64,000 nucleotides of DNA from Streptomyces sp. NA02950 (GCF_013364155.1 NZ_CP054917.1:87950-151949), one strand, 5' to 3'. Shown: positions 17,530-25,790, numbered from the stretch's first letter. Translations and numbers: made by a program. The notes: generated by a model from the letters alone, not told the origin.

Positions 17530-17546
17530 TACAACGCATCATTGTA
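17530..17546 (+). promoter_or_regulatory. 17-bp operator, copy 5 (TACAACGCATCATTGTA)
   Basis: Promoter TTCCAC, 17 nt, TATAGT, overlapped by the palindrome. Same core as copy 12 at 57231. Confidence 0.85.
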
Positions 17547-17596
17547 TAGTTGATGTTGGAAGGGGCAGACGCCCAGGACGAACCGAGGAGCACCTC

Positions 17597-17935
17597 ATGA
17601 ACAACGCACGACGCCGGGCCCGGATCTGCATAGCCTTCGCCCGCCAGGAGGTCGCCGAGACCTTCGGGCCGGTCGCCGACCTGGATGCCGAGGACCGCGC
17701 CTGGCGGCGGGAGTCCCTCGCCTCCACCTTCAAGGGGTACACGGAGAACCGGGTGACGGGGGTGGGCGCCGACTGGCGCGAGGCCCTCAAGGACGCCGCC
17801 GACAGAGGCCGGATCGACCTCGCCGAGTACGACGGGGACCTGACGGTCGCCCGCGACGCACTCCTGCACGGCGCGATCTGGGAGTTCGTCACCACGGCGG
17901 ACGGGATGGCGATCCTGGACACCTGCGCCTCCTGA
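17597..17935 (+). CDS. small helical protein under operator control
   Basis: A 112-residue protein starting at ATG 17597 after GAGGAG (MNNARRRARICIAFARQEVA). It is largely helical and charged, with GYTENRVTGVGADWREALKD in the centre. Not recognised. It is a stand-alone unit: operator-promoter upstream and a 23-bp perfect hairpin right after the stop. Confidence 0.75.
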   Translation: MNNARRRARICIAFARQEVAETFGPVADLDAEDRAWRRESLASTFKGYTENRVTGVGADWREALKDAADRGRIDLAEYDGDLTVARDALLHGAIWEFVTTADGMAILDTCAS

Positions 17936-17938
17936 ACA

Positions 17939-17991
17939 CCCGCAGCTTTGCCAGCCGCCCGAGCGCACCGGGCGGCTGGCAAAGCTGCGGG
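17939..17991 (+). terminator. very long hairpin terminator
   Basis: Perfect 23-bp inverted repeat with a 7-nt loop (AGCGCAC). The longest perfect hairpin noticed in the window. Confidence 0.8.
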
Positions 17992-18039
17992 ACTACCCCC
18001 CACCCCGCCGGAGAAAGATCACCAAACCCCTTCCAACAT

Positions 18040-18056
18040 TACAACACTGCGTTGTA
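18040..18056 (+). promoter_or_regulatory. 17-bp operator, copy 6 (TACAACACTGCGTTGTA)
   Basis: Promoter TCCAAC, 17 nt, TATAGT, with the palindrome in the spacer. It drives the 74-residue gene. Confidence 0.83.
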
Positions 18057-18118
18057 TAGTTGATCTCGAAGGGGGCGGGCAAGCCCCCGGACCTTGATAA
18101 GTGCAGAGGGAGCGCAGC

Positions 18119-18343
18119 ATGGACGAGATGACGGTCGCCGACCTGATCGAGAAGCTCGAGCGGATGAACCCGGAGGCCAAGGTGCGCCTGGCCACGCAGC
18201 CGAACTACCCCTTCGAGTACACGATCGGCGAGGTGACCGAGACCGAGGACGGCACCTGCTGGATCGCCGAGGGCGAGCAGCAGGGCTACCTCAGCGGCGA
18301 GGCCCAGGAGGCCCTGGGCTGGAGCAACTGGAGCCGCAACTAG
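18119..18343 (+). CDS. small acidic protein under operator control
   Basis: A 74-residue protein starting at ATG 18119 (MDEMTVADLIEKLERMNPEA); GAGGGAG is 6-7 nt upstream. The N-terminal half (TVADLIEKLERMNPEAKV) resembles a short helical segment common in small phage and plasmid proteins. It ends GYLSGEAQEALGWSNWSRN. Function unknown. It is followed by a hairpin and then a second short gene. Confidence 0.78.
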   Translation: MDEMTVADLIEKLERMNPEAKVRLATQPNYPFEYTIGEVTETEDGTCWIAEGEQQGYLSGEAQEALGWSNWSRN

Positions 18344-18356
18344 CCGAACGCCACAC

Positions 18357-18389
18357 CGGGCCCGCCTCGAGGAGAGCGAGGCGGGCCCG
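18357..18389 (+). terminator. hairpin terminator
   Basis: Perfect 13-bp arms (CGGGCCCGCCTCG and complement) with a 7-nt loop after the 74-residue gene. Confidence 0.72.
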
Positions 18390-18412
18390 CACGGAGACGA
18401 AAGGAGCAGCGG

Positions 18413-18619
18413 ATGCCCCTCTACATCCTCAAGGAGCTCGACTCGCAGGGCCGCGTCTTCCAGGACGACGACACCACCGAGTACTTCGACGACACCGACC
18501 ACAACGGCAACGCGCTGGACGCCGCAATGGACGCCTACAACTTCCGGGTCGGTCAGACCGATGAGGCTTGGGGCGCCGGGGTCGGCGCGACCCGCTGGAC
18601 GCTCCTTCAGGTCGGCTAG
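18413..18619 (+). CDS. small acidic protein
   Basis: A 68-residue protein (MPLYILKELDSQGRVFQDDD) rich in Asp. AAAGGAG precedes ATG 18413. It has no operator of its own and is probably a read-through partner of the 74-residue gene. Not recognised. Confidence 0.7.
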   Translation: MPLYILKELDSQGRVFQDDDTTEYFDDTDHNGNALDAAMDAYNFRVGQTDEAWGAGVGATRWTLLQVG

Positions 18620-18638
18620 CCCCCGACACCCGCTCCTG

Positions 18639-18667
18639 GCAGCCCCGGCCCACCCGGCCGGGGCTGC
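18639..18667. terminator. bidirectional terminator
   Basis: 12-bp arms GCAGCCCCGGCC and complement, loop CACCC. It sits between convergent genes: the 68-residue gene (plus) and the large terminase (minus). Confidence 0.75.
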
Positions 18668-18672
18668 GCCGT

Positions 18673-20232
18673 TCACCGGCGTCCGTTGAGGCGCCCGTCG
18701 CGGTAGCCGCCCGTCCCGCTGTCCACGGCCGCCGGGTTGGCGAGTTCCGTCAACGCGTGCACCGCCGCGTCCATCCGGTCCGGCGAGTCCAGGCCCGGCA
18801 TCCAGGTCACCATCTGGACCTCGAGCGCCGGCCACTCCCCCACGTGCCGCACCCGGCCCTGCTCGTACAACTGCGCGATCGGCTCCGCCCTCAACCTCTT
18901 GCCCTGCTTCGCGGTCACCGGAATGATCCGCGGGCGCAGCGCCCCGGCCGCCTCGGGCCCGCCGCCGCGTACCAGTTCGTCCCAGCCCTGGACCAGCACC
19001 TGGCGGGTCATGTCGCCGCCGAAGTTGGACTCGACGACCAGGGCGTCCGCGTCGACCTCGAGGGCGAGTTCGCAGGCGGCGCGCCCCCAGTCGGCGGCGC
19101 CCATCTTCCCGGAGCGGTCGGCCAGGACGTACAGGTTCCCGGCGGCGTCGCGGCCGGCGGCCACGATGCCGACCTCGTCGCTGTCCTCGCCGCCTCCGGC
19201 CGGGTCGACCGCGACGACGATCCGGGTGAGCTTGATGCCGCGCAGCTGCTCGGTGCTGACCCGGTGGCCGCGGATCCACTCCCACTTCCAGATGCCGCCC
19301 TCGAGCGGCCTGGGCTGCTGCTGGTACAGCGCCCACCAGCCGCGCTCGCCGACTTCGTCGCGGAAGTCCTGCAGGTGCTCGAGGCCGAAGCGTTCGGGCC
19401 ACAGCGGCTCGCCGAGGGCGCGGCCGAGGGCGTCGTCCGGGCTGTCGGCGATCGCGGGGAGGTTGATGACCGTCCAGCGCGCGGTGTCGCGGGCGGCGTC
19501 CTGGGTGAGGATCCGGCCCGCGAGGTCGTTCTCCGACCAGCGGGTCTGGATGACCACGATGGAGCCGTTGGGCTCCATACGGGTGTTGAGGACCTGCTGC
19601 CACCAGTCCCACAGGTCGCCGAGCACCGTGGGGCTGGCGGCGGCCTTGGCGTCCTTCAGCGGGTCGTCGACGATCGCCAGGTGCGCGCCCATGCCCGTCA
19701 GCGAGCCGCCGACACCGGCGGTGACGAGGCCGCCGGGGCCCCCGGTGAGGTCGAAGCGGCCGGCCGCCTTGGAGCCGTAGCGCAGGGAGATGCCGAGCTG
19801 TTCGCCGTACTCGTTGATGGAGTCGCGCAGCCAGCGGCCGTGGCCTTCGGCGAGCACGGCGCTGTAGGAGGCGATCATCAGCCGGTGGGTGGGGTTGCGG
19901 CGCAGGTACCACAGGGGCGCCCACCGGGCGGCCCTCTGGCTCTTGCCGTGCCGGGGCGGCATGTTCAGCAGGAGCCGGACCCGCTCGCCGCGGGCGATCC
20001 GGATGAACGCCTGGTCGATGAGGTTGAGGTGCCGGGCCTGGAGCTCGCGGCCGTCGGTCAGGAGCGCGGCGAGCGCCCCCGGGGAGCGGTCCATCGCCAT
20101 CTGCCGCTCGATGTGGGCCAGGCGGATGCGCAGGTCGGGCGAGGCGGTGCGGGCGATGACGAGCCGCTGGGCGCGCGGGAGGGTGCGGTAGCGCTCGAGG
20201 AGGCGTTGCTCCTGGTCCGGCGCCTTCATCAT
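18673..20232 (-). CDS. terminase large subunit
   Basis: A 519-residue DNA-packaging motor with ATPase and nuclease halves. The Walker A-like loop is NMPPRHGKS (about 90-98) and the Walker B-like strand is HLAIVDDP (about 184-191). The RNase H-like nuclease contributes VAVDPAGGGEDSDE (Asp near 342), the Glu in VVESNFGG (near 401) and SPDRMDAAVHAL near the C-terminus. Length is normal. It starts at ATG 20232 (a second ATG follows at once) with GGAG upstream, 40 nt after the small subunit. Confidence 0.93.
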   Translation of the reverse strand: MMKAPDQEQRLLERYRTLPRAQRLVIARTASPDLRIRLAHIERQMAMDRSPGALAALLTDGRELQARHLNLIDQAFIRIARGERVRLLLNMPPRHGKSQRAARWAPLWYLRRNPTHRLMIASYSAVLAEGHGRWLRDSINEYGEQLGISLRYGSKAAGRFDLTGGPGGLVTAGVGGSLTGMGAHLAIVDDPLKDAKAAASPTVLGDLWDWWQQVLNTRMEPNGSIVVIQTRWSENDLAGRILTQDAARDTARWTVINLPAIADSPDDALGRALGEPLWPERFGLEHLQDFRDEVGERGWWALYQQQPRPLEGGIWKWEWIRGHRVSTEQLRGIKLTRIVVAVDPAGGGEDSDEVGIVAAGRDAAGNLYVLADRSGKMGAADWGRAACELALEVDADALVVESNFGGDMTRQVLVQGWDELVRGGGPEAAGALRPRIIPVTAKQGKRLRAEPIAQLYEQGRVRHVGEWPALEVQMVTWMPGLDSPDRMDAAVHALTELANPAAVDSGTGGYRDGRLNGRR

Positions 20233-20272
20233 GGGGGGCTCCGTGCACCCCCGCGCACCTTTCCATGATCTC

Positions 20273-20674
20273 TCAGATCGGGGGGTCCTCGATCAGCGCG
20301 AGGAGTTCGTCCAGTTCGGCGGCGGTGACGGCGGCCGGGTCGACGGCGGGTCCGGCGCTCTCGAGGCGGGCCGGGGCATCCAGGCCCAGGCGTCGGCTGC
20401 GGCTGTCGCTGATGGCGAGTGCGGTGCTGATGGCGTCGAGGTCGCCGGTCGTCGCCAAGTCCCAGATGGCGTGCTGGAGTTCGTCGAGGGAGCGCTGGTC
20501 GGCTTCGTGGCGGGCGAGGGGCTCGAGCGGGTCGGTGGCTGCGAGGGCGTCGGCGAAGTCGGCGGCGGCCTCGGCTGCGTCGGCGTAGTCCAGCTCCCGG
20601 GCGATGGCGGTGAAGTCCTCGCCGGTGAGGCGGCGGCGGAGCAGTTCGGCACGCCGCTGGTCGAGGTGCGCCAT
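20273..20674 (-). CDS. terminase small subunit
   Basis: A 133-residue helical protein. The N-terminus has an HTH-like stretch, LRRRLTGEDFTAIARELDYA, and the C-terminus an acidic segment ending LDELLALIEDPPI. Overall layout matches the 154-residue protein at 22987-23451: HTH, long helix, a segment like RLGLDAPAR, acidic Leu-rich end. It lies just before the large terminase, so it is the likely genome-recognition subunit. The start is ATG 20674 because GGAGG lies 5 nt upstream; an ATG at 20686 lacks one. Confidence 0.82.
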   Translation of the reverse strand: MAHLDQRRAELLRRRLTGEDFTAIARELDYADAAEAAADFADALAATDPLEPLARHEADQRSLDELQHAIWDLATTGDLDAISTALAISDSRSRRLGLDAPARLESAGPAVDPAAVTAAELDELLALIEDPPI

Positions 20675-20809
20675 GGTGTCCTCCATGAGTCACACCGCCG
20701 GGGGGCGGTGTGGTGGCCCCTGCGCGGGTCCCTTCTGGTCAACCTGCGGAGCAGGGGCTCCGATCTGCGGCAATGGAGATCAGGAAGATGCCCCACACCC
20801 TTCCATCTT

Positions 20810-20826
20810 TAAAACGCTCCGTTGTA
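20810..20826 (+). promoter_or_regulatory. 17-bp operator, copy 7 (TAAAACGCTCCGTTGTA)
   Basis: Promoter TCCATC, 17 nt, TATAGT at 20825-20830. The start codon follows only 6 nt after the -10, so the transcript should be leaderless. Confidence 0.83.
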
Positions 20827-20836
20827 TAGTTGAGCC

Positions 20837-21106
20837 ATGCCGAAGAGGACACGCAGGGACCGGGACAGCGAGCGCGAGCAGATCGGCCAGCGCCTCGAAG
20901 CCGAAGTCGCCGAGATCAGGTTCGCCTGGCTGAAGCAGGACACCGAGCAGAAGACGCGGGAAGTGCTGGAACTCCTGGGCGTATCGGACGCCTGGAAGCG
21001 GGAGACGGCGGCCAGGCTGTACCAGCAGATGGCGGCGGGCGAACTGGACCCTCGGGTCGGGTTCGAGCAGGCCGCCTTCGTACAGTCCCTGACCGTGACC
21101 GAGTAG
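20837..21106 (+). CDS. small charged helical protein (leaderless)
   Basis: An 89-residue protein, very rich in Arg and Glu (MPKRTRRDRDSEREQIGQRL), probably one long helical hairpin. The -10 TATAGT ends 6 nt before the ATG and there is no ribosome site, so it is probably translated from a leaderless mRNA. It lies on the plus strand between two blocks of minus-strand genes, as an inserted transcription unit with its own operator and terminator. Confidence 0.8.
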   Translation: MPKRTRRDRDSEREQIGQRLEAEVAEIRFAWLKQDTEQKTREVLELLGVSDAWKRETAARLYQQMAAGELDPRVGFEQAAFVQSLTVTE

Positions 21107-21116
21107 CACGGCCCAC

Positions 21117-21143
21117 GGGGCGGCGGGCACCCCCCGCCGCCCC
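21117..21143. terminator. bidirectional hairpin terminator
   Basis: Arms GGGGCGGCGGG and CCCGCCGCCCC, between the convergent 89-residue gene and the C5 methyltransferase. Confidence 0.72.
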
Positions 21144-21168
21144 GCCACGGCCGCCACCACGGAGCTGT

Positions 21169-22248
21169 TCACGTTCGCGGTCGGCCCAACTCGGCGGCGT
21201 CCAGGATCCGTTCGCGCACGGTCTGGGCGATGGCCCGCATCAGCAGCGGGGGGACGGAGTTGCCGATGCGCGCCCAGACCTTGTCGACGGGGCTGTCGCC
21301 CCAGTCATAGGCGTCGGGGAAGGTCTGCAGGCGCGCGAGTTCCCGTACGCCCAGCAGGCGGTCCTCGTCGGGGTGGAGCAGACCGTTGCGGGACGCGCTC
21401 ACCTCCTTGATGAGCGTGAAGGCCGGTTTGTCCCAGGCCAGGCGCTCGAGGGAGAAGAACGCCTTCTTGCCGCCGAGGTCGAGGAGCGTGTCGCCGCCGT
21501 TGCGGCCGGGCGGGATGAGCGGGGCCACGCGGGCGGCCTTGCCGGAGGGGCGCTGGAAGGGGCCGGGGTCGTCCAGGCCGGCCAGGGCCTCCCGGACGGT
21601 CAGCGGCCGGTCGACGGGCGCCGGGTGGACCGGGTCGACGCAGAGGTCGCGCCGGACACCGATGAAGATCATGCGCATGCGCTTCTGCGGGACGCGGAAG
21701 TAGGAGGCGTCCACGAGGCGGGCGGTGACCCGGTAGCCGGGCCCGGCGGCCTTGAGCGCGCCGAGGATCTCGGCGAACAGGGAGCGCATCTGCCCGCGGA
21801 CCATCCCGGCGACGTTCTCCATCACGAACGTCTTGGGCTGCCAGTGCTCGATCAGCCGTACGTATTGGCGGAAGAGCTGATTGCGGGGGTCGTCGATCTG
21901 CCGGCGGCCCACCGTGCTGAAGCCCTGGCAGGGCGGGCTGCCGTCGAACACGTCCAGCTCACCCGGCACCAGCCCGAGGACGGCCGGGTCCAGGGCGGCG
22001 ATGTCGCCGTGGTGCAGCAGCACGTGGGGGAAGTTGCGGCGGAAGCAGTCGGCGGCGTGGTCGTCCCACTCCACGGCGAGCAGCTCCCGGTATCCGGCCA
22101 TGGAGTAGCCCAGGGAGCTGCCCCCGGCCCCGGCGAAGGTCGACACGACGGTCGGCGCGTCCGCCGCGCGCGGGGCGAGGTGGGCGGCCCAGGCGTCGGC
22201 CAGGAGCCGGCCGTAGTCGAGCCGGGTGCGGACGACGGCCGGGCTCAC
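21169..22248 (-). CDS. DNA (cytosine-5-)-methyltransferase
   Basis: A 359-residue enzyme that would methylate C5 of cytosine using S-adenosylmethionine. All key motifs are seen: I (STFAGAGGSS, about 36-45), IV with the catalytic Cys near 107 (GSPPCQGFS), VI (MENVAGM), VIII (QKRMRMIFIG), IX (RELARLQTFPD) and X (IGNSVPPLL). The target-recognition region between VIII and IX is short, as in single-specificity enzymes. No cognate restriction enzyme is adjacent, so it probably protects phage DNA. It starts at GTG 22248, overlapping the ParB-like stop. Confidence 0.92.
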   Translation of the reverse strand: MSPAVVRTRLDYGRLLADAWAAHLAPRAADAPTVVSTFAGAGGSSLGYSMAGYRELLAVEWDDHAADCFRRNFPHVLLHHGDIAALDPAVLGLVPGELDVFDGSPPCQGFSTVGRRQIDDPRNQLFRQYVRLIEHWQPKTFVMENVAGMVRGQMRSLFAEILGALKAAGPGYRVTARLVDASYFRVPQKRMRMIFIGVRRDLCVDPVHPAPVDRPLTVREALAGLDDPGPFQRPSGKAARVAPLIPPGRNGGDTLLDLGGKKAFFSLERLAWDKPAFTLIKEVSASRNGLLHPDEDRLLGVRELARLQTFPDAYDWGDSPVDKVWARIGNSVPPLLMRAIAQTVRERILDAAELGRPRT

Positions 22249-22784
22249 GCTGCGGCCTCGTCACCGGTGAACGTGTGCCCGCACTGGGGGCAGGTGTGGG
22301 TGGTGGGCTGGAGGGCCTCGGCGATCGACTCGTCGAACGCGGCGAACCCTTCCGGGAGTTCGGCGGTCAGCAGGCGGGTGACCTCCTGCTGGCTCCAGCC
22401 GGTCCCCTCGAGGTCGCCGTCGAGCGCCGCGAGCGCGGCGGCGAGGTCCTCCTCGTCGTAGAAGCCGAGCTCGGCGAGCTTGTTGTCCGCCAGGTTGATA
22501 CGGCGAGCGGTGTCGTCGTCGCAGGTGATGACCTCGCACCGGGCGGTGGTACGGCCCTCGGCACGAAGCGCGTCGGAGGTGTGGTTGCCCGCCAGCACCA
22601 CCAGGGAGTCGCCGGTGTCGCGGACGACCAGGGAGCGGTACTGGCCGTGGCGGCGGATGGAGGCCCGGATCGATTCGACGTCGCCGCGGCGGGGGTTGCC
22701 CGGGTAGCGGGTCAGGTCCTCGAGCGGGACGTCGCGGGTGCCGGTGTAGGTGGCGCCGGGCAGGCCGGCGGTGGTCTCGCTCAT
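22245..22784 (-). CDS. ParB/Srx-fold nuclease-like protein
   Basis: A 179-residue protein starting at ATG 22784. The ParB N-terminal fold is marked by YPGNPRRGDVESIRASIRRH and VLAGNHTSDAL. A C-terminal zinc ribbon (CPQCGHTF) follows. The ParB half is nearly the same as residues about 15-110 of the methyltransferase fusion at 23466-24743. The two probably arose by duplication, one copy losing or never having the methylase. Stand-alone ParB-like proteins of phages can be nucleases or methylation partners; partitioning is not implied. Confidence 0.8.
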   Translation of the reverse strand: MSETTAGLPGATYTGTRDVPLEDLTRYPGNPRRGDVESIRASIRRHGQYRSLVVRDTGDSLVVLAGNHTSDALRAEGRTTARCEVITCDDDTARRINLADNKLAELGFYDEEDLAAALAALDGDLEGTGWSQQEVTRLLTAELPEGFAAFDESIAEALQPTTHTCPQCGHTFTGDEAAA

Positions 22785-22987
22785 GCGGGGCGTCCTTCGT
22801 TGTGGTCCGCGATGATGCGCCGGGCCCAGGTGTCGGGGTCCTCGAAGCCCCACCTGCGGGCGTCCCATTCGGTGGCGCGGTCGCGGATGTCGATCCAGAT
22901 GTCCAGGAGCTGGTCCCGCAGGGCCGGGTCACGGGTGCGGCGCAGTCGGGCGGCGAGGTGGGCGAAGGCGGCCGGGTGCGCGGGCAC
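22781..22987 (-). CDS. small phage protein
   Basis: A 68-residue protein (MPAHPAAFAHLAARLRRTRD) with a central helix and DIRDRATEWDARRWGFED. The start is GTG 22987, the last base of the preceding TAG (TAGTG coupling), and it overlaps the ParB-like start by 4 nt. Not recognised, but the tight packing argues that it is real. Confidence 0.6.
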   Translation of the reverse strand: MPAHPAAFAHLAARLRRTRDPALRDQLLDIWIDIRDRATEWDARRWGFEDPDTWARRIIADHNEGRPA

Positions 22988-23451
22988 TACGCCTCCTCCG
23001 GCGTCTCGCCGCCGGGCGCGGAGTCGTCGGTCAGCGTGATCAGGCGTTCCAGCTCGGCGAGGTCGACGGCTTCGACCTGGAGCGGGCCGCCGTCGGCGCC
23101 GGTGATCTCGGTACGGGCGGGCCGGTCGAGTCCGAGAAGCCGGGCACGGCGGTCGATGACCTTCAGGACGGTCTCGATCGCCTTCAGGTCGCCCTTGGCG
23201 GCCTTGGCCCAGGCGGCGGCCTGCATCCGGTCCAGACGCTGGACTTCGAGTTCGCGCAGGGTCGCCGCCGCGGCCGACTCGGCCTCGAGGTTGGCCTCGA
23301 GCGCGCGGTGGACGTCCTTGGAGGCGGCGCCGCGGTCGGAGTAGTCGAGCCGTTCGGCGATCGTCTGGAAGTCCATGCCGGCCAGCCGCAGCGCGATGGC
23401 CTGCGCGCGGCGGTGTGCGGTGGCGGCGCGTTGCGCCTTGGACGCGGGCAC
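22987..23451 (-). CDS. second terminase small subunit-like HTH protein
   Basis: A 154-residue protein. It has an HTH near 20-45 (ALRLAGMDFQTIAERLDYSD), a long helix (LEVQRLDRMQAAAWAKAAK), then the segment RRARLLGLDRPARTEI and a Leu-rich acidic end. Domain order follows the true TerS at 20273. The element therefore has two TerS-like proteins, one beside the large terminase and one inside the methylation cluster. The second may target the methylases or act at the packaging site. Confidence 0.72.
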   Translation of the reverse strand: MPASKAQRAATAHRRAQAIALRLAGMDFQTIAERLDYSDRGAASKDVHRALEANLEAESAAAATLRELEVQRLDRMQAAAWAKAAKGDLKAIETVLKVIDRRARLLGLDRPARTEITGADGGPLQVEAVDLAELERLITLTDDSAPGGETPEEA

Positions 23452-23465
23452 GGGTCAGCCCCCGT

Positions 23466-24743
23466 TCAGTCGTCCTGGTCGGGGAGGGTGAAGTCGTGCG
23501 GCTCGCCGGTGGACTTGAGCACGGGCTGTTCGCCGGTGTGTTCCTGGTAGCGGCGGCAGATGACGTCGGCGTACCGGGGGTCGAGCTCGACGACGCGGGC
23601 CGAGCGGCCGGTGACGTGCGCGGCGATGAGCGTGGACCCGGAGCCGCCGAACGGCTCGTAGACCAGCCCGTCGGGGCGGCACGAGTTGCGCAGGCCGGCG
23701 GTGATGAGGTCGACGGGTTTGGAGGTGGGGTGCTCGGCGTTGCGCGCGGGCTTGGGCACCTCGAACACCGTGGTCTGCGCGTTGTCGCCGTACCAGCGCT
23801 CCCCGCCACGGCCCAGCCGCCCGGACCCGGCCGGCGCGTCGGTGAACCCGTACAGGATCGGCTCGTGCCGGTAGTGGTAGTCCGACCGGCCCAGGACCAT
23901 GGTGTCCTTGGCCCAGATCAGGTTCTGCCGCACCAGCCACCCGGCGTCCGTCATCGCGGTCTCGAAGGTGATGCGGGCGGTGTCGGCGTGCGCGACGTAG
24001 ACGGGCGCGCCGGGCTTGAGGGCGACGGTGGCCACCGCGAAGGCGCCGGCCAGCAGTTCGGGCAGGTCGGTGGCCCCGTCGTTCTGGATGGTCAGCGCGT
24101 CCTTGGTCTTGCCGACGTAGTCGACGCCGTACGGCGGGTCGGTCCACATCGCGTCGCAGCGGTCGCCGTCGAGCATCTCCTCGACGGCCGCGACGTCGGT
24201 GGAGTCGCCGACCAGGAGGCGGTGGCGGCCGAGGATCCAGACGTCGCCGACCTGGGAGTGCGGGTCGGCCGGGGCATCGGGGATGTCGTCGGGGTCGGTG
24301 AGCGCGGCGGGCTCTTCCTCGGTACCCAGCAGGGCGGAGACATCTTCGGCGGTGTAGCCGGTGCCGTCGAGGTCTCCGTCGAGGTAGGAGAGCAGGTCCG
24401 CCAGGGCGTCGTTGTCGTACGTGCCGAGCTCGGCGAGCCGGTTGTCGGCGAGGTTGATGCGGCGGGCCTGGTCGTCGTCGCACTCGATGACCTCGCACCG
24501 GGCGGCGGCGTAGCCCTCGGCCTTGAGGGCGTCGTGGGTGTGGTTGCCGGCCAGGATGACGTACTGGTCCTCGCCCAGGGCGCGCACCACCAGGGAGCGG
24601 TACTGGCCGTGGCGGCGCAGCGAGCCGCGGATGGCGTCGATGTCGCCGCGCCGGGGGTTGCCGGGGAACCGCTCGAGCTGGTCGAAGGGGATCTCGCGGG
24701 TGCCGAGGTAGGTCACCGCGGCGGTGGGCGTGGGGGTGCCCAT
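23466..24743 (-). CDS. ParB domain-DNA methyltransferase fusion
   Basis: A 425-residue protein. The N-terminal part is ParB-like (FPGNPRRGDIDAIRGSLRRH; VILAGNHTHDALK). The C-terminal part is a class-beta amino-methyltransferase: catalytic motif IV TDPPYGVDY (about 201-209) precedes the SAM-binding motif EPFGGSGSTL (about 363-372). This fusion is familiar in actinophages and would methylate exocyclic amines (N6-adenine or N4-cytosine). The start is ATG 24743, with GGAG upstream; ATG 24779 is an alternative. It heads a tightly packed methylation cluster with two ParB modules and two methylases. Confidence 0.9.
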   Translation of the reverse strand: MGTPTPTAAVTYLGTREIPFDQLERFPGNPRRGDIDAIRGSLRRHGQYRSLVVRALGEDQYVILAGNHTHDALKAEGYAAARCEVIECDDDQARRINLADNRLAELGTYDNDALADLLSYLDGDLDGTGYTAEDVSALLGTEEEPAALTDPDDIPDAPADPHSQVGDVWILGRHRLLVGDSTDVAAVEEMLDGDRCDAMWTDPPYGVDYVGKTKDALTIQNDGATDLPELLAGAFAVATVALKPGAPVYVAHADTARITFETAMTDAGWLVRQNLIWAKDTMVLGRSDYHYRHEPILYGFTDAPAGSGRLGRGGERWYGDNAQTTVFEVPKPARNAEHPTSKPVDLITAGLRNSCRPDGLVYEPFGGSGSTLIAAHVTGRSARVVELDPRYADVICRRYQEHTGEQPVLKSTGEPHDFTLPDQDD

Positions 24744-24873
24744 GGCAGCTCCGTCCACCCCCACAGTGCCGTGATCCATTTTCCCCGACCCCGGCGGTGA
24801 CCTGGGCGGGCGTCAAGTGGCCCGGAGCGGCGGGCGGTTCGGCAAAAGATCATGCCCCCTCCCCTTCCAACCT

Positions 24874-24890
24874 TACAACGCTTCGTTGTA
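24874..24890 (+). promoter_or_regulatory. 17-bp operator, copy 8 (TACAACGCTTCGTTGTA)
   Basis: Promoter TCCAAC, 17 nt, TATAGT, with perfect palindrome arms. It drives the SWIM-finger gene; the leftward methylation cluster starts 130 nt away and may share the region. Confidence 0.85.
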
Positions 24891-24930
24891 TAGTTGGGGT
24901 GTGAGGACGACCCGCCCCCAGGAGGCAGAG

Positions 24931-25281
24931 ATGCAGCGCACCGCCGGACACACCCACTGCCTCCGCTGCGACCGCGTCCTGCGCTCCCCCCGCTCCGCCG
25001 CCCTCGGCTACGGCCCGACCTGCCTGCGCAAGGTCAAGGCCGCCGCCCTCGCCCACGCGCGGACCGGCAGCCACAAGCCCGCCCAGGTCGCGAAGGCCAC
25101 CGAGCTGATCGAGATGGGCGGCCTGGTCCGCCTGCGCGCCCGCCGGGTCTTCCAGGTGGTCGCCTCCGACGGGATCACCACCTACAAGACCGCCCCGCAG
25201 GCGTGCACCTGCCCGGCCGGACTGCGCGGCCAGCACACCTGCTACCACCGGATCGCCGCCCAGATCGTCGCCGCCGCCTGA
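24931..25281 (+). CDS. two-zinc-finger protein with SWIM domain
   Basis: A 116-residue protein. The N-terminal finger is HCLRCDRVL...GYGPTC, resembling the short ribbons (DUF6011-like) found in actinobacterial elements. The C-terminal part is a SWIM finger, CTCPAGLRGQHTCYHRIAA (CxC, then CxH). SWIM fingers bind DNA or proteins. The start is ATG 24931 with GGAGG upstream. An in-frame GTG at 24901 is only 6 nt past the -10, so a leaderless form 10 residues longer is possible. Confidence 0.82.
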   Translation: MQRTAGHTHCLRCDRVLRSPRSAALGYGPTCLRKVKAAALAHARTGSHKPAQVAKATELIEMGGLVRLRARRVFQVVASDGITTYKTAPQACTCPAGLRGQHTCYHRIAAQIVAAA

Positions 25282-25319
25282 CCGGCGGCGGCCCGACGGG
25301 CCGGACAGAGAGGAACACC

Positions 25320-25790
25320 GTGACCGACTCCGACGCCTACGAGATCGACTGGAACGACGGGAACCAGGAGATCGCCGAATCCGTGATGTGGGCCGCCGAC
25401 GAGCGCAAGCCGCTTCTCGTCACGACCCCCAAGGGCGAGATCGTCCGCCTGGTCCCCGAGACCGCCCCCGAGACCGAGGCCGCAACGCCCGCCGCTCTGG
25501 AGGGCGTCGTGGCCCACCCGATCGTCGAAGAGCGCAACAGGTCCCTTCGGGTCACCGGTGCCCCGAACGTGACGGACTTCTTCGGCGTCACCCTCGCCCC
25601 GCAGTCGGTGTACCTGAAGTACCGCCGGCCCACGGGCGAGGAGCCGATGCTGGAGATGGCGTACGTCAACGGCTACCGCGTGCCGGGCACCAACAAGCCG
25701 GAGGAGTACACCACCATCACCTTCATCCCCGGCACCCACGACCTGCCCGCCTGGCTTGCCGCCCTGGTCGACGCCCACATGCCGTGGTGA
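25320..25790 (+). CDS. unknown acidic protein
   Basis: A 156-residue protein starting at GTG 25320 with GAGGAA upstream. It has a central segment with FFGVTLAPQSVYLKYRRPTG. Not recognised. It follows the SWIM-finger gene by 38 nt without a hairpin between, so the two likely share the operator-controlled promoter. A terminator hairpin lies 34 nt after the stop. Confidence 0.72.
   Translation: MTDSDAYEIDWNDGNQEIAESVMWAADERKPLLVTTPKGEIVRLVPETAPETEAATPAALEGVVAHPIVEERNRSLRVTGAPNVTDFFGVTLAPQSVYLKYRRPTGEEPMLEMAYVNGYRVPGTNKPEEYTTITFIPGTHDLPAWLAALVDAHMPW

Noticed and set aside
22245..24743. ParB-like proteins as a plasmid partition system
   Set aside because: No ParA ATPase is adjacent, and one copy is fused to a methyltransferase, so a modification role is more likely.
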